64,000 nucleotides of DNA from Virgibacillus profundi (lineage in GTDB: Bacteria; Bacillota; Bacilli; Bacillales; Amphibacillaceae). The stretch spans positions 558,001 through 622,000 of the forward strand of contig NZ_NPOA01000001.1 in NCBI RefSeq assembly GCF_002287375.1, written 5' to 3'. The notes under the pieces were generated by a model. It searched no databases and had not been told where the DNA came from. It saw nothing but the letters and a program-made list of their open reading frames with translations. How positions within the stretch are numbered: position 1 is the stretch's first letter; each line of letters starts with the position of its first letter. The position numbers and the translations under genes are program-made. Below, one piece after another: positions 9,183 through 17,515 of this stretch.

Positions 9183-10670
9183 CTACTTACTTTTCACAAA
9201 ATACTTCTTGCTTTTTAATGCTTCAAATATAATTTCTGATTCATTAAATGGGATCTCTTGGTCACCAATAATCTGCGTTCTTTCATGCCCTTTTCCTGCT
9301 ATAAATATAGTATCATTTTCATTACTTACTTCAACAGCATACTCGATCGCTTCTTTTCGATCCAGAAAGGTCTTATAATCCCCCTGATGCTCATCCATTG
9401 CGCCGGCTATTTCCTCGATGATTACATTAGGGTCATGCTGCTTCGGATTGTCGGAAGTGACAATGGATAGATCAGCATATTCTGATGCCACGCGCGCCAT
9501 CCCATACCGTTTATCTCTTCCACTTTCACTTGTATCTGCATAAACACCAAACACTAATATTATTCTGCCTTTTACATATGGCTTGATCGTTGTTAAAGCT
9601 TTCTCCAAAGCATCTTCTGTATGTGAGAAATCGACCATGATTTTATAGTCTTTTTGTCGATATACTACTTCCATCCGACCATCAATTCCCCCAACTTCCT
9701 GGATTCCCTTTTGAATAACCGAAAGTGGAATATCATTACAATACGCACAAGCAATTGCTGCAAGACTATTATAGACATAAATAGCACCAGGCAGATTCAC
9801 TTTCATGCGAATACTCCCCGCCGGTGTATTGACAGTATATGTAGTGCCTTCAAATGTATATTCGATATCAGTTGGGAAAATATCAGCACTGTTTTCGATT
9901 CCATATGTGATCAGTTTTGCTTGACGAACTTTAACGATATTAATCAGTTTTTGGCCATATTCATCATCCACATTAATCACATTAAAATCACTTGTCAGCT
10001 CAAATAACTTTGCTTTTGCAAAAAAATATTCTTCCATGTTTTTGTGCAGTTCCAGGTGATCTGGTGATAAATTCGTGAATATACCTATATTGAATTTACT
10101 GTATGCCACACGGTCCAGATTCAAGGCATGTGATGATACTTCCATAATACAGCTGTCCACCTTTGTATCATTCATTTTGGTGAAAAATTGCTGCAGATTC
10201 AGTGACTCCGGTGTTGTGTTTTTATTTTGGATCAGCTTATTATTAATCATTGTTCCAATCGTACCAATTGATCCGACAGATTGATTCGCCTGTTCAAAAA
10301 TAGATTTTATAAAATAGGTTGTTGAAGTCTTGCCATTCGTGCCCGTTAAACCAATGACATTCAATTGATCAGTTGGATTATTATAGAAGTTTGCTGAAAT
10401 CCGTGCAAGGGCATTTCTGGAATTGGGAACCTGTAAAACAGCAATACCTTCAGTTATTTCTATTTCTTTTTCCAGAATAATGGCAGCTGCACCCTGTTCA
10501 ATCGCTTTATTAATAAAACGGTGTCCATCTACACTGAAGCCTGATATCGCAACAAATAAACTACCTTCGACTACTTCTCTGGAGTCATATGCGATTCCAG
10601 TGATGTCCATCTCCATATTTCCTTTAATTTTATTAAACTCCATATCCTGTACTACTGAGGTTAATAACAT
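9183..10670 (-). CDS. MurE-like Mur ligase with DNPK motif
   Basis: 495 residues; three Mur ligase domains. Visible are the P-loop TGTNGKT (109-115), EVSSHAL, TNLSPDHLELH, the carbamylated-lysine region YFFAKAKLF, VDFSHTEDALEKAL and the C-terminal GKGHERTQIIG. Canonical MurE adds meso-DAP (motif DNPR) or L-Lys to UDP-MurNAc-L-Ala-D-Glu. Here the specificity motif is DNPK (407-410), and the usual FGCGGDRD(K/R)GKR segment is altered to FGVYADTSESGRDKR. It sits with a racemase and an ATP-grasp ligase rather than in a division/cell-wall cluster, so it is probably a specialised paralogue. Its amino-acid substrate is unknown. Confidence 0.8.
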   Translation of the reverse strand: MLLTSVVQDMEFNKIKGNMEMDITGIAYDSREVVEGSLFVAISGFSVDGHRFINKAIEQGAAAIILEKEIEITEGIAVLQVPNSRNALARISANFYNNPTDQLNVIGLTGTNGKTSTTYFIKSIFEQANQSVGSIGTIGTMINNKLIQNKNTTPESLNLQQFFTKMNDTKVDSCIMEVSSHALNLDRVAYSKFNIGIFTNLSPDHLELHKNMEEYFFAKAKLFELTSDFNVINVDDEYGQKLINIVKVRQAKLITYGIENSADIFPTDIEYTFEGTTYTVNTPAGSIRMKVNLPGAIYVYNSLAAIACAYCNDIPLSVIQKGIQEVGGIDGRMEVVYRQKDYKIMVDFSHTEDALEKALTTIKPYVKGRIILVFGVYADTSESGRDKRYGMARVASEYADLSIVTSDNPKQHDPNVIIEEIAGAMDEHQGDYKTFLDRKEAIEYAVEVSNENDTIFIAGKGHERTQIIGDQEIPFNESEIIFEALKSKKYFVKSK

Positions 10671-10701
10671 TGTTTCAGCTCCTCAACAAACACTATTTTG
10701 A

Positions 10702-11886
10702 TTAGCGTTTTCCAATTCTTTTAAAGACTTTACTCAAAATAATTCCTGTATAAGCAAATGCCGGTTTCGGGTCTTTCCAATCCCAAATAGCATAGGCTTT
10801 TGGCCTAATCAGAGACTTAATAACATTCATGACAGAAAGCTGACCTGTTTTTATATAATCCCGAATTGCCAGCATATCCTCATACCCATACCAGAAAGCT
10901 CGGTTTGTTGTTTCTTTTAAAGCTGTTGGGGCAAGCGGAGCACCAGTCAATTCCATATAAGTTATATAAGGGATATTCATGCCTACCTTAGCTAATAAAT
11001 CATTTAAATTCGTTATTCTTGCATTAATTTCAATCAGATAAAAATCGCCAGTCTCTGCATCTTTTTTGAATTCTATTTCGGCAAAACCTTTGAATTTAAT
11101 AGCTTCCAGGAAATCAGAGGCCTGCTCCACAAGCTCAGGGATATATTTTTGTACAGTGTATACTGATGCACCGAAATTAATCGGATATTGACGGAGTTTT
11201 TGACATGTAACCCAATGCGTAACTTTCCCGTCCTGGTTTAGATAGGCGTCAAATGTATGCATATGGTCATCAAATCCTGGAATAATCCGTTGTACAATTA
11301 CTTCCTCATCCGCATCCTTAGCCTGTTTCAAAGCATCATTCAATTCATCCATTGAATGAACTTTAAATAACTTCCTTCTGAATTTCTCTACAAAGCTTGG
11401 TGAATCCGTTGGTTTAACAAGACAAGGAAATTTAATGATAGTTTCTATTTTTTCAGCAAAATCATCTTCGTCCACGCGTATCGTTTCAGGTACTTTAATA
11501 CCTTTTTCGACTGCTAAAGCTTCCAGCGTTTCCTTATTCATTACCTTTGTATATAACCCCTGCTCCGTTTGAGGAATGAGATAATATTCCCGAATCCTGT
11601 CTAACTGAGTATCCAGTACTTCAACATATGAATCATGACATGGGATCAGCACAGGCTTTGCGTCCTGTTTTTTTGCATAATCTATTAATGCATCGATAAA
11701 GTTTTCAGAGTCTTTTTTATAATGTGGAACAATTATCTTTTCCGAGCAATATTTTGACTTTGCCCCATATCTTTCCTCTTCAGAATAGTCGGCAGCAACT
11801 GTATGTATTCCGTACATGCCAAGACATCTAATCGTACTTAATCCTATATAATAATTATTCCCTAAAATTACGGCTTTATTATTCAT
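10702..11886 (-). CDS. ATP-grasp carboxylate-amine ligase (D-aspartate ligase-like)
   Basis: 394 residues from the ATG at 11886, chosen because AAGGAG lies seven bases upstream; the in-frame ATG 27 bases earlier has none. A preATP-grasp domain (AVILGNNYYIGLSTIRCLG) is followed by an ATP-grasp domain with FPCLVKPTDSPS, EEVIVQRIIPG and the metal-binding FYLIEINARI. Such ligases join a carboxylate to an amine with ATP; the D-aspartate ligase of Enterococcus faecium cell wall is one relative by architecture and by linkage to a racemase. It is the first gene of the operon with a MurE-like ligase and racemase. An ATP-grasp plus Mur ligase pair also recalls the two halves of cyanophycin synthetase. 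Confidence 0.75.
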   Translation of the reverse strand: MNNKAVILGNNYYIGLSTIRCLGMYGIHTVAADYSEEERYGAKSKYCSEKIIVPHYKKDSENFIDALIDYAKKQDAKPVLIPCHDSYVEVLDTQLDRIREYYLIPQTEQGLYTKVMNKETLEALAVEKGIKVPETIRVDEDDFAEKIETIIKFPCLVKPTDSPSFVEKFRRKLFKVHSMDELNDALKQAKDADEEVIVQRIIPGFDDHMHTFDAYLNQDGKVTHWVTCQKLRQYPINFGASVYTVQKYIPELVEQASDFLEAIKFKGFAEIEFKKDAETGDFYLIEINARITNLNDLLAKVGMNIPYITYMELTGAPLAPTALKETTNRAFWYGYEDMLAIRDYIKTGQLSVMNVIKSLIRPKAYAIWDWKDPKPAFAYTGIILSKVFKRIGKR

Positions 11887-11986
11887 GTAATCGCTCCTTG
11901 AAAGTGAAACCAATGCTACATTTAATGATAGTCATTTGTAATTGTTTTGTATATTGTAAACCAATAAATTATACCATATTTAGCAT

Positions 11987-12006
11987 GAACTAACTAGCAT
12001 TAGTTC
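11987..12006. promoter_or_regulatory. Dyad between the divergent ATP-grasp and fdhF-like operons
   Basis: GAACTAA at 11987-11993 and TTAGTTC at 12000-12006 form a 7-bp perfect inverted repeat with a 6-bp spacer. It lies just upstream of a TATAAT (minus strand, around 11970) that could serve the ATP-grasp operon, so it may be an operator. No regulator can be named. Confidence 0.3.
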
Positions 12007-12087
12007 GCCTTAGACCTTTCGTATGAGCTCGTCTTTTTATGGCTTGCGTCTCAACTCATTATCTTTTTATATAATTCGCATAATTCA

Positions 12088-12116
12088 TTAATTAAGACAC
12101 CAATTTAGTGTATAAT
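12088..12116 (+). promoter_or_regulatory. Candidate promoter of the fdhF-like/fdhD operon
   Basis: A perfect TATAAT at 12111-12116 has a weak -35 (TTAATT, 12088-12093) 17 bases upstream. A weak -35 suggests an activator may help, but no recognisable site was found. Confidence 0.4.
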
Positions 12117-12183
12117 GTATATAGATTATATCAAGCCATAGATACATATACATCATTATATAATCAATTTGGGGGGATAACCG

Positions 12184-14535
12184 TTGGGGAAGACAAAGCA
12201 TACTGGTCCAGTTAAATTGTCAAAAAAGCCAAGCCCTGACTTATGGGTAAGTAAAGTTCCTTTTGGTTTGGGAAAAATAAAACCACATCACATTCGAGAT
12301 ACAATGAAGGTAGTTTGGGATAATAAAGACAATCTCCCATATGCCACCCGTATTTTAACACAAGGTGTCTGTGACGGCTGTGCATTAGGAGTTTCTGGAT
12401 TAAAGGATCAAACATTGGCAGGTCCTCATATTTGTACGACACGTTTAAATGTTCTTCGTTTAAACACAATGTCTCAGGTAAAAGAAGATATTTTACATGC
12501 AGATATTGAAGATTTGAGAAAAATGAGCAGTACAGAACTTCGGAAGCTGGGAAGAATTCCTTACCCATTAATCCGCAAACCTGGAGAACGAAAATTCAGT
12601 CGTATCTCATGGGACGATGCGTTAGATAAAATAGCTAATAAAATGAAAACGCTTAATCCGAAACAATCCGCTTTTTATTCTACATCACGGGGAATCACCA
12701 ATGAAGTTTATTACACACTTGGTAAAGTAGCACGCTTTCTTGGAACAAATAATATTGATAATGCATCACGGATTTGCCACTCTCCATCCAAAACTGCTTT
12801 GAACCGATCTGTTGGAATTGGAGCATCCAGCTGTAATTACAAGGATTGGATTGGCACAGATGTCCTTGTCTTTTGGGGATCTGTCGCAGCAAACAACCAG
12901 CCTGTTTCCACAAAATATATGTATGCAGCCAAGAAGAAAGGCACAAAAATTATTATCATCAATCCATACCACGAACCCGCTATGGATAATTATTGGGTAC
13001 CATCCATAGCAGAATCCGCATTATTCGGTACTAAAATAGCGGACGATGTGTACCAGGTGAATATTGGTGGGGACATTGCCTTCATGCACGGAATAATGAA
13101 GCATTGGTTTGATATGGAAGCACATGAACTTGGATCAGCTATCGATCATGAATTTGTGAAAGCACATGTAAATGGATTGGAAGAATTAAAAGCAAAATCC
13201 ACCTCCTATGATTGGGAGCAGCTTGTGAAATCATCCGGCATTTCGAAAGAACAAATGATTGAACTGGCAGAACTGCTGGCTAAATCCAAATCAGCCGTGT
13301 TTGTTTGGTCAATGGGACTTACACAGCATCGGTTCGGAACGGATAATATATCACAGGTTGCAAACCTTGCATTATTACGTGGTTTCTTAGGACGGGAACA
13401 TTGTGGTCTCATGCCGATCCGTGGCCACTCCGGTGTTCAGGGATCCGGAGAAATGGGTGCAGACCCCTTCGTCCTGCCAGGTGGTGGCATGAATGATTCG
13501 AACAGAGAACGAGTAGAAAAAATATGGGGATTTGATATTCCAAGTTGGCATGGAGACATTGTTGGGGTCTCCATAGAAAATGCCTTACTGTCTGAAGATC
13601 ATGAACGAAAACTGAATTTATATTACATGTCTGGTGGTAATTTTCTGGAAACAATGCCCGATCCCGATTTTGTAAAAGAAGCCCTGGAGAATGTGGATAT
13701 TCGTGTACATCAGGATATTATTTTTAATACATCTACATTTCTTGATGCCCGTGAAGCCGTTATTGTTTTACCGGCAATGACCAGATATGAACAGCCTGGG
13801 GGAGGTACATCTACATCCACAGAGAGAATGGTTTATTTCTCTCCGGAGATTAAAGGACCCAGAATTGAAGAAGCCCGTTCAGAATGGGAAATTTACATTG
13901 ACCTGGCTAAGCGGGTGAAGCCTGAAGAGAAACAGCTGATTGATTTCAAGGATGCCTCTGAAATACGTGAAGAAATTGCAAAAACTGCACCTAATTATGA
14001 GGGGATTCAACATCTTAAGAACAGAGGGGATCTATTTCAATGGGGCGGTGCATGGCTTTGTGAAGATGGGATATGCCCAACACCCGACGGGAAGGGAAAC
14101 CTTATTACTGTAGAATTACCTGAACTCCGCAAACCTGAAGGACATTTCTATGTGACAACACGCCGTGGAAAGCAATTCAACTCAATGATCTATGGTGAAA
14201 AAGATCCATTTAATGATGCTGATCGCCATGATGTTTTAATGAATGAATCCGATGGGAAAGTGCATGAAATCGTTGAAGGTGATGCTATCGTCGTTTTCAA
14301 TCAGTACGGCACATTTAATGGACGTGCAAAGTTTGTTCCTTTAAAAGAAGGGAATATTGAAGTACATTGGCCTGAGGGAAATCCGCTTATTCCAAAAGGT
14401 GTTTACGAGGAACATGCAGGGATCCCGGAGTATAACACAGCCGTTATTGTAGAGAAAGCAGAAACTTATTACGCCCATAAAGATACGAAATATGTAGAGA
14501 AGCGTGTGGAAGAATTGGAAATGGAAGCTAATTAG
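12184..14535 (+). CDS. FdhF/YdeP-family molybdopterin oxidoreductase
   Basis: 783 residues; a TTG start is supported by GGGGGG seven bases upstream, and no in-frame ATG lies nearby. The protein is a molybdopterin (bis-MGD) oxidoreductase of the FdhF/YdeP branch. Candidate iron-sulfur cysteines lie at C63, C66 and C84 (GVCDGCALG, HIC). The position of the catalytic selenocysteine in E. coli FdhF (VUHGPS) is cysteine here (C198, RICHSPS). A C-terminal molybdopterin dinucleotide-binding domain includes YVTTRRGKQFNSM. It is followed 12 bases later by fdhD, which sulfurates the cofactor of such enzymes. Formate is a possible but unproven substrate; YdeP-type enzymes are poorly characterised. Confidence 0.85.
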   Translation: MGKTKHTGPVKLSKKPSPDLWVSKVPFGLGKIKPHHIRDTMKVVWDNKDNLPYATRILTQGVCDGCALGVSGLKDQTLAGPHICTTRLNVLRLNTMSQVKEDILHADIEDLRKMSSTELRKLGRIPYPLIRKPGERKFSRISWDDALDKIANKMKTLNPKQSAFYSTSRGITNEVYYTLGKVARFLGTNNIDNASRICHSPSKTALNRSVGIGASSCNYKDWIGTDVLVFWGSVAANNQPVSTKYMYAAKKKGTKIIIINPYHEPAMDNYWVPSIAESALFGTKIADDVYQVNIGGDIAFMHGIMKHWFDMEAHELGSAIDHEFVKAHVNGLEELKAKSTSYDWEQLVKSSGISKEQMIELAELLAKSKSAVFVWSMGLTQHRFGTDNISQVANLALLRGFLGREHCGLMPIRGHSGVQGSGEMGADPFVLPGGGMNDSNRERVEKIWGFDIPSWHGDIVGVSIENALLSEDHERKLNLYYMSGGNFLETMPDPDFVKEALENVDIRVHQDIIFNTSTFLDAREAVIVLPAMTRYEQPGGGTSTSTERMVYFSPEIKGPRIEEARSEWEIYIDLAKRVKPEEKQLIDFKDASEIREEIAKTAPNYEGIQHLKNRGDLFQWGGAWLCEDGICPTPDGKGNLITVELPELRKPEGHFYVTTRRGKQFNSMIYGEKDPFNDADRHDVLMNESDGKVHEIVEGDAIVVFNQYGTFNGRAKFVPLKEGNIEVHWPEGNPLIPKGVYEEHAGIPEYNTAVIVEKAETYYAHKDTKYVEKRVEELEMEAN

Positions 14536-14547
14536 AGGGTGAAAATA

Positions 14548-15348
14548 ATGATCGAAATGAAGCAAAATGAATGGGAGGTTATTCGATTTGATGGCACCTC
14601 TTTATCCTTTGATGAGGAAGAGGTTGCTACCGAATTTCCTCTGACTGTCATGTTAAATGGAGAGGAATTCGCGACAATGGTCTGTTCACCATCCAACCTG
14701 CATGAGCTTCTGGTCGGATTCCTGGCTTCAGAGGGCATTATTCGTTTTTATAATGAAATTACGAAACTATCAATCGATGAGGATCGTGGCTTTGCTTATG
14801 TCGAAATAGATAAAGCGCTTGACACAATCCAACATGATCATTCAAAACGATTTATTGGGTCATGCTGCGGAAAAAGCAGACAGTTTTATTTTAAGAGTGA
14901 TGTAAAAACTGCAAAAACAATCACCAGCCGATTGTCGGTTTCTGTAAACCAATGTGTGATGCTTATGAAAGATCTGCAAGCCAGGTCTGATCAATTCCTG
15001 AGAACGGGCGGTGTGCATAATGCGGCATTATGCACACCTGACGAAACCCTTTGTATTCGAACAGACATTGGAAGGCACAATGCATTGGATAAAATTTACG
15101 GTAAAATTTTAGAGGACAAAATTCCTTTATCTGACAAATTAATTGTTTTCAGTGGACGTATTTCATCGGAAGTTTTACTAAAAATATCGAAAATCGGTGT
15201 TGGTATACTTGTTTCCAAATCAGCCCCTACTGATCTTGCACTTAAATTAGCTAATGACTTAGGAATAACTACTATCGGTTTTGCAAGGGGAAATAAGTTG
15301 AATATTTATACACATCCTCACCGGATTATTGAAGTTAATGGGGAGTAA
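14548..15348 (+). CDS. fdhD: FdhD, sulfurtransferase for formate dehydrogenase maturation
   Basis: 266 residues from the ATG at 14548, favoured because AGAGGGTG lies six bases upstream; the GTG nine bases earlier lies within that ribosome site. FdhD carries sulfur from a cysteine desulfurase to the molybdenum cofactor of formate dehydrogenase-like enzymes. Family motifs are present: ATEFPLTVMLNGEE, LLVGFLASEGII, the cysteine loop GSCCGKSR, RTGGVHNAALC, DIGRHNALDKI and FSGRISSEV. It forms an operon with the upstream molybdoenzyme, which it presumably matures. Confidence 0.92.
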   Translation: MIEMKQNEWEVIRFDGTSLSFDEEEVATEFPLTVMLNGEEFATMVCSPSNLHELLVGFLASEGIIRFYNEITKLSIDEDRGFAYVEIDKALDTIQHDHSKRFIGSCCGKSRQFYFKSDVKTAKTITSRLSVSVNQCVMLMKDLQARSDQFLRTGGVHNAALCTPDETLCIRTDIGRHNALDKIYGKILEDKIPLSDKLIVFSGRISSEVLLKISKIGVGILVSKSAPTDLALKLANDLGITTIGFARGNKLNIYTHPHRIIEVNGE

Positions 15349-15455
15349 GTTATTCGTTTAGCTGTAGATAGAGGTCATGTAGATATTACTAGTTACTTTA
15401 CCCGGATTCCGGTTATAGAGCCGCTCATTATAGACTTTTCATCTAACTTTTATAA

Positions 15456-15503
15456 AAAAAGCTGACCCAAATGGTATAGCACCATCTGGATCGGCTTTAT
15501 TTG
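15456..15503. terminator. Bidirectional terminator between fdhD and parR-like gene
   Basis: A long imperfect stem (AAAGCTGACCCAAATGGT paired with ACCATCTGGATCGGCTTT) is flanked by A-rich sequence on the left and T-rich sequence on the right. It can end the rightward fdhD transcript and, on the other strand, the leftward parM-parR transcript, whose last codon it overlaps. Confidence 0.75.
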
Positions 15504-16024
15504 TTCATACTGGAGAGAAAATCACCTAATGGATCCTCATCCTCTTCTGGTTCTTCCTCAGCCTCATGATTAATTTCCAGCCCCTGAATATTCACATCAT
15601 CCAGGTCCTGCTCACTTACCTCGGGTTTATAATCGCTTTCCTTAGAAACTGCTGCTTCCTGAAGGTACAGTGCTTCATCAATATTACTTGTATTACTGTT
15701 TAATGCTGCCAGCAATGTTGTCGCACGCATCGGATCATTTAATAATTGATACAAAATCGTTCCAATAAGTGCCTCGGAATGCTCGTGTTTTAACCAGCTC
15801 TTCTGTTCTTTCGTAAGCTGTTTAGGGAGCGGTACTGTGATCGTTTCCCTATCTTTTGCATACGTTTCATTTACTCCTTTTAATACAAAACCTGCAATCT
15901 CACTGGAAAAGTTTCTTCGTTCTGTTTCTTTCAGTTTCGTCAATTGTTTCAAAAGATAATCTGGTGTATCTGAAGGAACTCGAAATGTTATCGATTGCCC
16001 TCTTTCTATATTTTTCTTAGACAT
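15497..16024 (-). CDS. ParR-like DNA-binding partner of an actin-type segregation system
   Basis: 175 residues. The N-terminal part looks like a ribbon-helix-helix: strand SITFRVPSDT followed by two helices ending FSSEIAGFVLKGV. The middle is helical, and the C-terminus is strongly acidic (EEEPEEDEDPLGDF). In ParR proteins the ribbon-helix-helix binds centromere repeats and the C-terminal tail contacts ParM filaments. It begins 10 bases after the ParM-like stop, with GGGTGAG as ribosome site, so the two form one operon. The match is by architecture and context rather than by a signature motif. Confidence 0.65.
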   Translation of the reverse strand: MSKKNIERGQSITFRVPSDTPDYLLKQLTKLKETERRNFSSEIAGFVLKGVNETYAKDRETITVPLPKQLTKEQKSWLKHEHSEALIGTILYQLLNDPMRATTLLAALNSNTSNIDEALYLQEAAVSKESDYKPEVSEQDLDDVNIQGLEINHEAEEEPEEDEDPLGDFLSSMNK

Positions 16025-16033
16025 AGTCTCACC

Positions 16034-17215
16034 CTATTTTGCTTTTGCGGTCTTTTTATCTTCTTCCTTACTTTCATCATTTACTCCTGATTTTCTGACA
16101 AAATCCGTAACTAATTTATAATAGGCATTTGCCATCATCCAGATACTTTCATTCTCATCCTCAAAGAATTCAATGTTGTAGCCATCCAGCTTATTATTCA
16201 AGGCTTTGATATAATCCTTTAATACTGCTGAACCACCACCAACGAAATAGCATATCTCAGATTGTGAATTTTTCGCCCATACATTTCTCAGGAATCGGTA
16301 TTCTTTCTTTGCAAGCTCAAGCAGAATATGATCTGTTATATCATGGACATTCGTTCTGCTACCTTTTACCATGATATGGTGGCGATCATTTTTCCTTGTA
16401 ATAATATCAACCACATCACGACGGCTATCCAGTTCAACCCCATGTTTTGAACGGATTTCTTCACGAATTTCCTCCAGCGATTCAGATACACCAAGATTAA
16501 ATCCTTGCGCTTTATCATCATCAACATTGCGATTACGAATCACAGCTATATCTGTAGACAATCCGCCAATATCCTGAATTAATATTTGCTTGTCAATTAA
16601 TTCCTTATTAATTACTTTTAAATCGTTATCCATAATTAGATTTACATATGCTGCAAAGCCTTCCGGATAAACTTTTACTTCATCAAATTTAATATTTACT
16701 TTCTTGCCCTGATGCTGTGGCGTTACCAGAAATTCTACCTGGTGTACAGAGCCTAATAACTGGGATCTGTACCCTACATCCTTTCCTTCTTTTACCTCTC
16801 TTAACGGCAGGCCTGTACCTAGTGTATAGTTCGCATCAATAACGTCATCCTTTGATGCTTTAAATACCCCATTGCTTACGGCATCCAATGCTAATGATGC
16901 AAATAGCATAACTAGTGTCTGATCTTCCTCTGATTTGCTGCTACCTGGGTCAAGCTCTGTGGAATTATTCGTTTTTGTTGCTAGGTTACCAACACGATAC
17001 ACCGAATTATTTTCTTCGAGAGCAGGGGAGTGTACTCGAATGTGTATATTATCCAATACCTCTTTTTCATCCAGCTCTTCTATTCCAATAACCGGACGGT
17101 CCTCCATGTCCTGCGCAATTACATTCGGTATATATAACTCATTTTCCATTCTTCCAAAGTTTGCTTTTAAGGCATCATTTCCAACATCAACTGCTGCGAT
17201 TCTTGATTTTGTCAT
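16034..17215 (-). CDS. parM: ParM/StbA-family actin-like ATPase
   Basis: 393 residues. Actin-fold ATPase with phosphate-1 loop AAVDVGNDALKANFG at the N-terminus, phosphate-2 loop QDIGGLSTDIAVIRN near residues 215-230 and an adenosine motif FVGGGSAVL near 335. A polar Lys/Glu-rich tail follows. ParM-type filaments push plasmid copies apart. Here the gene pair lies among chromosomal genes with no replication gene nearby. The ribosome site (GGGAG, 12 bases from the ATG) is weakly placed. The upstream region carries iteron-like repeats that could be the centromere and operator. Confidence 0.85.
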   Translation of the reverse strand: MTKSRIAAVDVGNDALKANFGRMENELYIPNVIAQDMEDRPVIGIEELDEKEVLDNIHIRVHSPALEENNSVYRVGNLATKTNNSTELDPGSSKSEEDQTLVMLFASLALDAVSNGVFKASKDDVIDANYTLGTGLPLREVKEGKDVGYRSQLLGSVHQVEFLVTPQHQGKKVNIKFDEVKVYPEGFAAYVNLIMDNDLKVINKELIDKQILIQDIGGLSTDIAVIRNRNVDDDKAQGFNLGVSESLEEIREEIRSKHGVELDSRRDVVDIITRKNDRHHIMVKGSRTNVHDITDHILLELAKKEYRFLRNVWAKNSQSEICYFVGGGSAVLKDYIKALNNKLDGYNIEFFEDENESIWMMANAYYKLVTDFVRKSGVNDESKEEDKKTAKAK

Positions 17216-17310
17216 AACTTGAAAAAACTCCCTTCTATAAAATATGTATCACTAATAGAATAATAGTTTCCAGCGAAATAATCAATCAGACTAATTACGT
17301 ATTCTTTAAC

Positions 17311-17419
17311 GTACACTTGTACACAATATGCAAACTGCTTCACGCCAGTATGTGTGCTTGTTTGTATACTTGCAAACTCTTTTGTAATCATTGTGTACAC
17401 AATTTGTTTACAAGTGTAC
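17311..17419. repeat. Iteron-like repeats upstream of parM-parR (putative centromere/operator)
   Basis: Three copies of a 14-bp motif GTAYACTTGYAMAC occur at 17311-17324 (GTACACTTGTACAC), 17365-17378 (GTATACTTGCAAAC) and, inverted, 17406-17419. A related GTGTACACAA is at 17393-17402. The block fills much of the 300 bases upstream of parM. Such repeat clusters upstream of parMR act as parC centromeres and as operators for ParR. The region otherwise holds no gene. Confidence 0.6.
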
Positions 17420-17436
17420 TAATTTGTATATAAATA

Positions 17437-17472
17437 AAACAGAGACAGAATTATCCATTTCTGTCTCTGTTT
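17437..17472 (-). terminator. Terminator of the DUF4097 gene
   Basis: A 14-bp perfect stem (AAACAGAGACAGAA at 17437-17450 with TTCTGTCTCTGTTT at 17459-17472) is followed on the minus strand by TTATTTAT. It lies 44 bases past the DUF4097 stop. Confidence 0.8.
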
Positions 17473-17515
17473 CGAGTCTATTTTAGTTAGAAAACTATCT
17501 ATGAAATTGAATTAT

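Noticed and set aside
15497-17419. An integrated plasmid or prophage around parM-parR
   Set aside because: No replication, integrase, transfer or phage genes and no attachment-site duplication seen; flanks are ordinary chromosomal genes.
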